The position numbers were made by a program, and so were the translations under genes. Positions 58,956 to 62,754 of a DNA stretch of 62,754 nt are shown piece by piece (position 1 is the stretch's first letter; each line of letters starts with the position of its first letter). Under the pieces are notes generated by a model. It saw only the letters and a list, made by a program, of their open reading frames with translations, searched no databases and was not told the DNA's origin. Origin of the DNA: Thermoanaerobaculaceae bacterium (GTDB lineage: Bacteria > Acidobacteriota > Thermoanaerobaculia > Thermoanaerobaculales > Thermoanaerobaculaceae); contig JACADV010000073.1 in the NCBI GenBank assembly GCA_013388425.1, positions 1 to 62,754 on the forward strand, read 5' to 3'.

Positions 58956-58984
58956 AGTCTAGCAGAGGTGTACCGATTTGCCAA
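58956..58984 (-). promoter_or_regulatory. Promoter of rpmB
   Basis: On the minus strand TTGGCA (58984-58979), 17 bases, then TAGACT (58961-58956) preceded by TGC. The transcript would carry a leader of about 25 bases with GGAGGAG. A well-formed sigma-70-type promoter. Confidence 0.6.
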
Positions 58985-59049
58985 GGTGGAGCCGAGGCCG
59001 CTCCCGGTGGGGCGGTGGGAAAGGCGACGATCTTTGGCCTTTCCTTGAC

Positions 59050-59078
59050 TTGACAACGGCAGATTCGCTTGTTAGATT
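59050..59078 (+). promoter_or_regulatory. Promoter of the pilMNOPQ operon
   Basis: A perfect TTGACA (59050-59055), 17 bases and TAGATT (59073-59078). Transcription should start near 59085, giving a 68-base leader before the pilM GTG. With the rpmB promoter it forms the divergent control region 58925-59152. Confidence 0.7.
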
Positions 59079-59152
59079 GAGGGGTAACACGGTCTATGTG
59101 CGTGGAAACCCTCGCTCGCGCGGTGCAACATTGGACAAGGGGACGGTGAGCC

Positions 59153-60202
59153 GTGCTGCTACGCAAGAAGAAGAACATCGTCGGACTCGACATCGGTTCT
59201 TCCGCTGTCAAGCTGGTCGAGCTCAAGCAGGGGAAGGGTGGGCGGTACTCGCTGCTCCACGCCGGCCACGCGCTCCTGTCACCCGAGGCCATCGTCGAGG
59301 GGACCGTGATGGACTCCTCGTTGGTGATCGAGGTGGCGCAGCGGCTCATTCAGGAGCAGGGGACCAAGAATCCAAACTTTGGTGTCTCGCTGTCGGGAAG
59401 CACGGTAGCCATCCGCAAGATCCAGGTTCCGGCGATGTCCGAGGCCGAGCTGGCGGAGTCCATCCACTGGGAGGCGGAGCAGTACCTCCCCTTCGACGTT
59501 AACACCGTGAACCTCGACTACGTGGTGCTCAACAGCGACGCCGACACCATGGACGTGCTGCTGGTCGCGGCGAAGAAGGACCGCGTCGCCGATTACACGA
59601 GTATCGTGGCGCAGCTGGGGAAGGTGCCGGCGCTCGTGGACGTGGACGTGTTTGCCGTGCAGAACGCCTACGAGCACAACTACGGGGTGCCCACGGACCG
59701 GGTGGTGGCGCTGGTCAACGTGGGCGCCCACGTCATGAACCTCAACATCCTGGCGCACGGCCAGTCCGTGGCCTGGCGCGACATTGCCTTCGGGGGCAAT
59801 AACTACACCGACGCAATCCAGCGGGAGCTGAACCTGACCCGAGATCAGGCCGAGGCGGTCAAGAGCGGCGAGCAGCTGGGCGACCATACGCCGCAAACCA
59901 TCCTCAGCGTGCTCAACGGTGTCAGCGAAGAGCTTTCGGACCACCTGCAGAAAACCTTCGAGTTCTTCTACACTACCTCGAGCTATGACCACGTGGACGA
60001 GATCGTGCTAGCGGGGGGCGCCTGCCAGGTGCTGAACCTGGATAACGTGCTCAAGGAGCGACTCAACGCCCGGGTCGAGGTGATGAACCCGTTCCGCGAA
60101 ATTGACTTCTCGGAGAGCCAGTTCCCGCCCGAGTGGCTGAACCGACACGCCCCGGCCATGACCGTGGCGGTGGGAATGGCGCTGCGGACCGTCGGGGAGT
60201 GA
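59153..60202 (+). CDS. pilM: Type IV pilus inner-membrane platform protein PilM
   Basis: A 349-residue actin-like cytoplasmic protein. It starts VGLDIGSSAVKLVELKQ (phosphate-1 loop), with PAMSEAELAESIHWEAEQYLPFD, the typical PilM surface, ALVNVGAHVMNLNIL (phosphate-2) and VLAGGACQVLNLDNVLKERL (adenosine loop). It binds the PilN N-terminal tail and links the pilus motor to the alignment complex. The GTG start follows GGGGACGG. It heads pilMNOPQ, spaced 3, 15, -4 and 17 bases along the operon. Confidence 0.95.
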   Translation: MLLRKKKNIVGLDIGSSAVKLVELKQGKGGRYSLLHAGHALLSPEAIVEGTVMDSSLVIEVAQRLIQEQGTKNPNFGVSLSGSTVAIRKIQVPAMSEAELAESIHWEAEQYLPFDVNTVNLDYVVLNSDADTMDVLLVAAKKDRVADYTSIVAQLGKVPALVDVDVFAVQNAYEHNYGVPTDRVVALVNVGAHVMNLNILAHGQSVAWRDIAFGGNNYTDAIQRELNLTRDQAEAVKSGEQLGDHTPQTILSVLNGVSEELSDHLQKTFEFFYTTSSYDHVDEIVLAGGACQVLNLDNVLKERLNARVEVMNPFREIDFSESQFPPEWLNRHAPAMTVAVGMALRTVGE

Positions 60203-60205
60203 GCG

Positions 60206-60799
60206 ATGATCAAGATCAACCTTCTGGTCGAAGCTCGTGCCGCGAAAGTAACCCGAAAGCCGCTCATCTCCGTTGGCGTGGAGGGTCTCAACAACTTCAT
60301 CCTGGTAGCCGTGCTGCTGGTGGGCATTGCCGCCGTGGGGGTGACGTACTGGCGCTTGAGCTCGACCTTGAGCGGGATCGAGCAGGAGATTGCCGTCAAC
60401 CAGAAGGAGTTCGAACGGCTGAAGCCGATCATTGCCGAGGTGGAGGCGTTCAAGAAGAGCAACGCGGAGCTGAAGCACAAGATCGAGGTGATCGAGAAGT
60501 TGAAGGCGGATCAGTACGGGCCGGTCCGCATCATGGACGAGGTGAGCAAGGCGCTCCCCGACCTCCTGTGGCTGTCCGACCTCAACCTCTCGGGTTCGAC
60601 GATCACGCTGAAGGGGAAGGCGCTCAACGAGAACGCCGTCGCCAACTTCATCTCCAACCTGGACGCGAGCCCGTACTTCGCCGAACCCACCTTGAGGATC
60701 ATGTCGCAAGACAACAAGGGGATATTCTCCTTTGATATGGCGTGCACTTTTACGTACAGCCCGCAGGAGGCCACAGCGGCCTCCAAGTCGCGGAGCTAG
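60206..60799 (+). CDS. pilN: Type IV pilus assembly protein PilN
   Basis: A 197-residue bitopic protein. The conserved cytoplasmic tail IKINLLVEAR, which inserts into PilM, is followed by one transmembrane helix (FILVAVLLVGIAAVGVTYW), a coiled coil to about residue 105 and a small periplasmic ferredoxin-like domain (LLWLSDLNLSGSTITLKGKALNENAVANFISNLDASP). It pairs with PilO. A GGGGAG site precedes the ATG. Confidence 0.92.
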   Translation: MIKINLLVEARAAKVTRKPLISVGVEGLNNFILVAVLLVGIAAVGVTYWRLSSTLSGIEQEIAVNQKEFERLKPIIAEVEAFKKSNAELKHKIEVIEKLKADQYGPVRIMDEVSKALPDLLWLSDLNLSGSTITLKGKALNENAVANFISNLDASPYFAEPTLRIMSQDNKGIFSFDMACTFTYSPQEATAASKSRS

Positions 60800-60814
60800 A
60801 GGGGGCGAGCGGCC

Positions 60815-61405
60815 ATGGCAGGGCTCGAGCTAGAGAACCGTCCCTGGTACGTGGCGTTGATCGTTGGCTTGATCATCGCGGGCGGGTTGTACTGGGCAAG
60901 CGATACCTACTGGTTCAAGGGGATCCGCAAGGACATTGCGAAGCGCTCCAGCGATCTCGAGACGCTGAAGCAGAAGGTGCGCGAGGGGAAGGCGGCGGAA
61001 GCGCGACTCGCCCAGTTCCGCGAGGAGGCTGAACGGCTGGACACCGAGCTGCAGCGTCTCCTGCGGATCCTGCCCACGGCCATGCAGACGGACGAAATCA
61101 TCAAGAAGATCAAGTCGCTGACCGAACGCGGGGCGTTCCGCTTCGTCACCTTCCAACCCCAGGCCTTTGCGAAGAAGGAGTTCTACTCCGAGTGGCCGAT
61201 CCGGGTGCAGCTGGAGGGCACGTACCACGAGCTCGCCCTCTTCTTCGATCGTCTCTCGCGCTTCTCGCGTATCATCAACGTGGAATCGATGGCGATCCAG
61301 GGGATCGACAAGCCGGGTCCGTACACCATCGTCTCCAATTTCACGATGAAGACCTTCATCTACGGTACTGCGGAGCAACCAGGCGTGGGGAGGAAGACGC
61401 GATGA
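60815..61405 (+). CDS. pilO: Type IV pilus assembly protein PilO
   Basis: A 196-residue bitopic protein. One N-terminal helix (WYVALIVGLIIAGGLYWASD) leads into a coiled coil (residues ~35-85, rich in Lys/Glu/Leu) and a periplasmic domain with LRILPTAMQTDEIIKKIKSL, VQLEGTYHELALFFDRLSRFSRIINVESM, the diagnostic PilO block. It forms the alignment ring with PilN. The stop overlaps the pilP start (ATGA). Confidence 0.93.
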   Translation: MAGLELENRPWYVALIVGLIIAGGLYWASDTYWFKGIRKDIAKRSSDLETLKQKVREGKAAEARLAQFREEAERLDTELQRLLRILPTAMQTDEIIKKIKSLTERGAFRFVTFQPQAFAKKEFYSEWPIRVQLEGTYHELALFFDRLSRFSRIINVESMAIQGIDKPGPYTIVSNFTMKTFIYGTAEQPGVGRKTR

Positions 61406-61887
61406 AACCCTGGCTTCTCCTCGTGGCGCTCGGGGGTGTGGCCACAGCGCTGGCCCAGGCGCCGCCGCATGCGACGCCCACGCCCCCCTCGGAAAGTCCC
61501 ATCGACACGACGACGGTGGAGCGGATCCTCTCCGGTGAAGAGGCCGCCGAGTCGGGTGCCGGCTTCACCTACGACCCGGCTGGGCGGCGGGATCCGTTCC
61601 GCTCGTTGCTGCGGGGTCGGCAGCGGGAAGAGCTGGGCGAACGGCCGCCGGGGCTGCGGGGTATGGCGGTCGAAGAAATCCGGCTGGAGGGGATCGTCCG
61701 GCTCCCGGAAGGGTATGTGGCGATGGTGCAGGGGACCGATAACCTGAGCTACCTCATCCGACCGGGAACCGTGCTCTACGACGGTTCCGTGGAATCCATC
61801 GACAAGAATCAAGTGGTGTTCAAAGTTCAAGTTGCAGACCCGAAGAGCCTCAAGCCCTACCGCGAGGTGGTGCGGACGCTGCAGTGA
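61402..61887 (+). CDS. pilP: Type IV pilus lipoprotein-like assembly protein PilP
   Basis: A 161-residue exported protein. The signal peptide (WLLLVALGGVATALAQA) lacks a lipobox cysteine at the expected place, so unlike the classic PilP it may not be lipidated. A disordered Pro/Thr/Ser region follows, then FTYDPAGRRDPFRSLL, the strongly conserved PilP motif, and the HR-like beta domain (EIRLEGIVRLPEGYVAMVQ ... YREVVRTLQ). It connects PilNO to the secretin PilQ. A GGGGAGGAAG site lies upstream and the start overlaps pilO by four bases. Confidence 0.9.
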   Translation: MKPWLLLVALGGVATALAQAPPHATPTPPSESPIDTTTVERILSGEEAAESGAGFTYDPAGRRDPFRSLLRGRQREELGERPPGLRGMAVEEIRLEGIVRLPEGYVAMVQGTDNLSYLIRPGTVLYDGSVESIDKNQVVFKVQVADPKSLKPYREVVRTLQ

Positions 61888-61904
61888 TCTTTCTGGGGGT
61901 TGCG

Positions 61905-62754
61905 ATGATGGCGACAGGCAAACGCTGGAAGGTGGCGGTGGTGGCGATCGCGGCGGTGGCCGCCTTGGGTTTCGCAGGAACGACCCAGGGGTCCGAAACC
62001 GTCTCGGTCCTCGGCATGGCGTGGACCGAGGCGCCAGCCTCCGCGCTGGTGGTGAGCGCAACCGGGCCGCTGGTCTTCAGCGAGTCCCGCCCAGCACCGG
62101 GGGTGGTGCAGGTGGATATCGCGCACGCGGTCGTGACCGGGGAGGCACCGCCTGTTCGGAACCCCTCGGTGGGGCTTCGCAGCGCGACCCTCGCGGAGAT
62201 CCGCGAGGGCGAGACGGTCTTCACCCGCCTCACCATCGAGCTCGCCGCCGGTGCCGAGGCTGCCGTGAGCGCTCTCCCGGCCGGGCTCGAGGTCCGTTTC
62301 TCGGGACTCTCCCCCTCGCCCCCGCGCGGCGAGGTGGTGAGTGATCTGCTAGCCGTGGCGGACGAGGGGGGCGTGTCGGTGGTGCTGGCCTCGGGCGCCC
62401 CGTTGGTGGGCAAGACCTTCACGCTCGCCGATCCGCCCCGGGTCGTGCTGGATCTGCCCGGTGTGGTCAACCAGGTGAAACGCCGCGTCCACCCGGTGGA
62501 GGCGGCGGGGATCCAGCGGGTGCGGATCGCCCAGTTTGCTACGGAGCCTGCGCCCGTGGTGCGGGTGGTTGTGGACCTGGAACGGCCGCTCCCCTACGAC
62601 TTCACGACGTTGGAGACCGGCGCGGTGCTGCGGGTCGGCACGAAGGCGACGCACTCCGAGAGCGCCGAAGTTGCCACAGCGACGGCCCAACAGGCGCCGG
62701 ATGCTACCCCTCCGGCACGCGAGGCGGTGGCCGAGGTGGCGCCGCCTGCGCCGC
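61905..62754 (+). CDS. pilQ: Type IV pilus secretin PilQ (N-terminal part; 3' end outside window)
   Basis: The first 283 codons of a secretin precursor. A signal peptide (MMATGKRWKVAVVAIAAVAALGFAG) is followed by two AMIN-type beta domains, the first near residues 35-130 (PLVFSESRPAPGVVQVDI) and the second near 145-245 (VVLASGAPLVGKTFTLADPPRVVLDLPGVVNQV, IQRVRIAQFA), which bind peptidoglycan in homologues. An Ala/Pro/Thr-rich linker runs into the window edge. N0/N1 and secretin domains are expected beyond it. Identity rests on AMIN repeats and operon position. The second ATG at 61908 may be the real start. Confidence 0.88.
   Translation, partial: MMATGKRWKVAVVAIAAVAALGFAGTTQGSETVSVLGMAWTEAPASALVVSATGPLVFSESRPAPGVVQVDIAHAVVTGEAPPVRNPSVGLRSATLAEIREGETVFTRLTIELAAGAEAAVSALPAGLEVRFSGLSPSPPRGEVVSDLLAVADEGGVSVVLASGAPLVGKTFTLADPPRVVLDLPGVVNQVKRRVHPVEAAGIQRVRIAQFATEPAPVVRVVVDLERPLPYDFTTLETGAVLRVGTKATHSESAEVATATAQQAPDATPPAREAVAEVAPPAP

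Overview
The window is a high-GC (roughly two-thirds G+C), densely packed bacterial chromosome segment of housekeeping and cell-envelope genes. I see no tRNA, rRNA, CRISPR array, insertion sequence or prophage gene. LolA, an O-antigen-type ABC exporter (Wzm/Wzt), type IV pilus genes pilMNOPQ with a secretin, cytochrome bd oxidase, EtfAB, a fused formiminotransferase-cyclodeaminase and a mid-size L28 with four cysteines suggest a Gram-negative, oxygen-coping bacterium outside the Proteobacteria. Acidobacteriota (a Thermoanaerobaculum-like lineage) is my best guess. It is an inference from gene content, not a sequence match.

Layout. 1-4.9 kb: 5' part of smc, an orphan AmrS-type radical SAM gene, and divergent aroA. 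4.9-9.5 kb: a 1304-residue sigma-54 activator with unusual N-terminal architecture, then a small secreted protein of unknown function. 9.6-14 kb: murB, acpP-fabF, etfBA with a terminator. 14-17 kb: an Rrf2 regulator translationally coupled to cydAB. 17-27.2 kb, minus strand: ftcD and a seven-gene surface-glycan block (gmd, two GT2 transferases, wzm, wzt, a GT87-like and a second membrane transferase). 27.3-34.7 kb, minus: guaB, an ArnT-like transferase, secA, an APC permease. 34.9-36.7 kb: a cytidylate-kinase-like/BON fusion followed by a wrecked TSUP (TauE/SafE) transporter gene. 36.7-41 kb: a MacAB-like exporter with one ATPase and two permeases. 41-44.7 kb, minus: DedA, an AlaX editing protein, a secreted alkaline phosphatase. 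44.8-48.7 kb: ahcY, fmt-rsmB, an HU-family gene. 48.7-51.4 kb: a TGS/uridine-kinase fusion diverging from cysE. 51.4-58.7 kb: lolA-tgt-yajC-secD-secF and rel. 58.7 kb to the end: rpmB (minus) diverging from pilMNOPQ, with pilQ cut by the window end.

The genes fall into lipid synthesis (acpP, fabF), wall synthesis (murB, aroA indirectly), Sec export (secA, yajC, secDF), surface glycan and lipoprotein trafficking, respiration and one-carbon/SAH turnover. The most notable pattern not captured by gene names is regulatory. At least eight unrelated genes (amrS, the 8808 gene, gmd, guaB, the macA-like gene, fmt, lolA, rel) have a -10-like hexamer ending only 5-7 bases before the start codon and no usable Shine-Dalgarno sequence. 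This is the signature of leaderless mRNAs. smc is similar with a 13-base gap. Other discoveries offered are the chimeric sigma-54 activator, interleaved divergent promoters between amrS and aroA, and the pseudogene. I found no convincing defence system, biosynthetic cluster or other wholly new multi-gene system.
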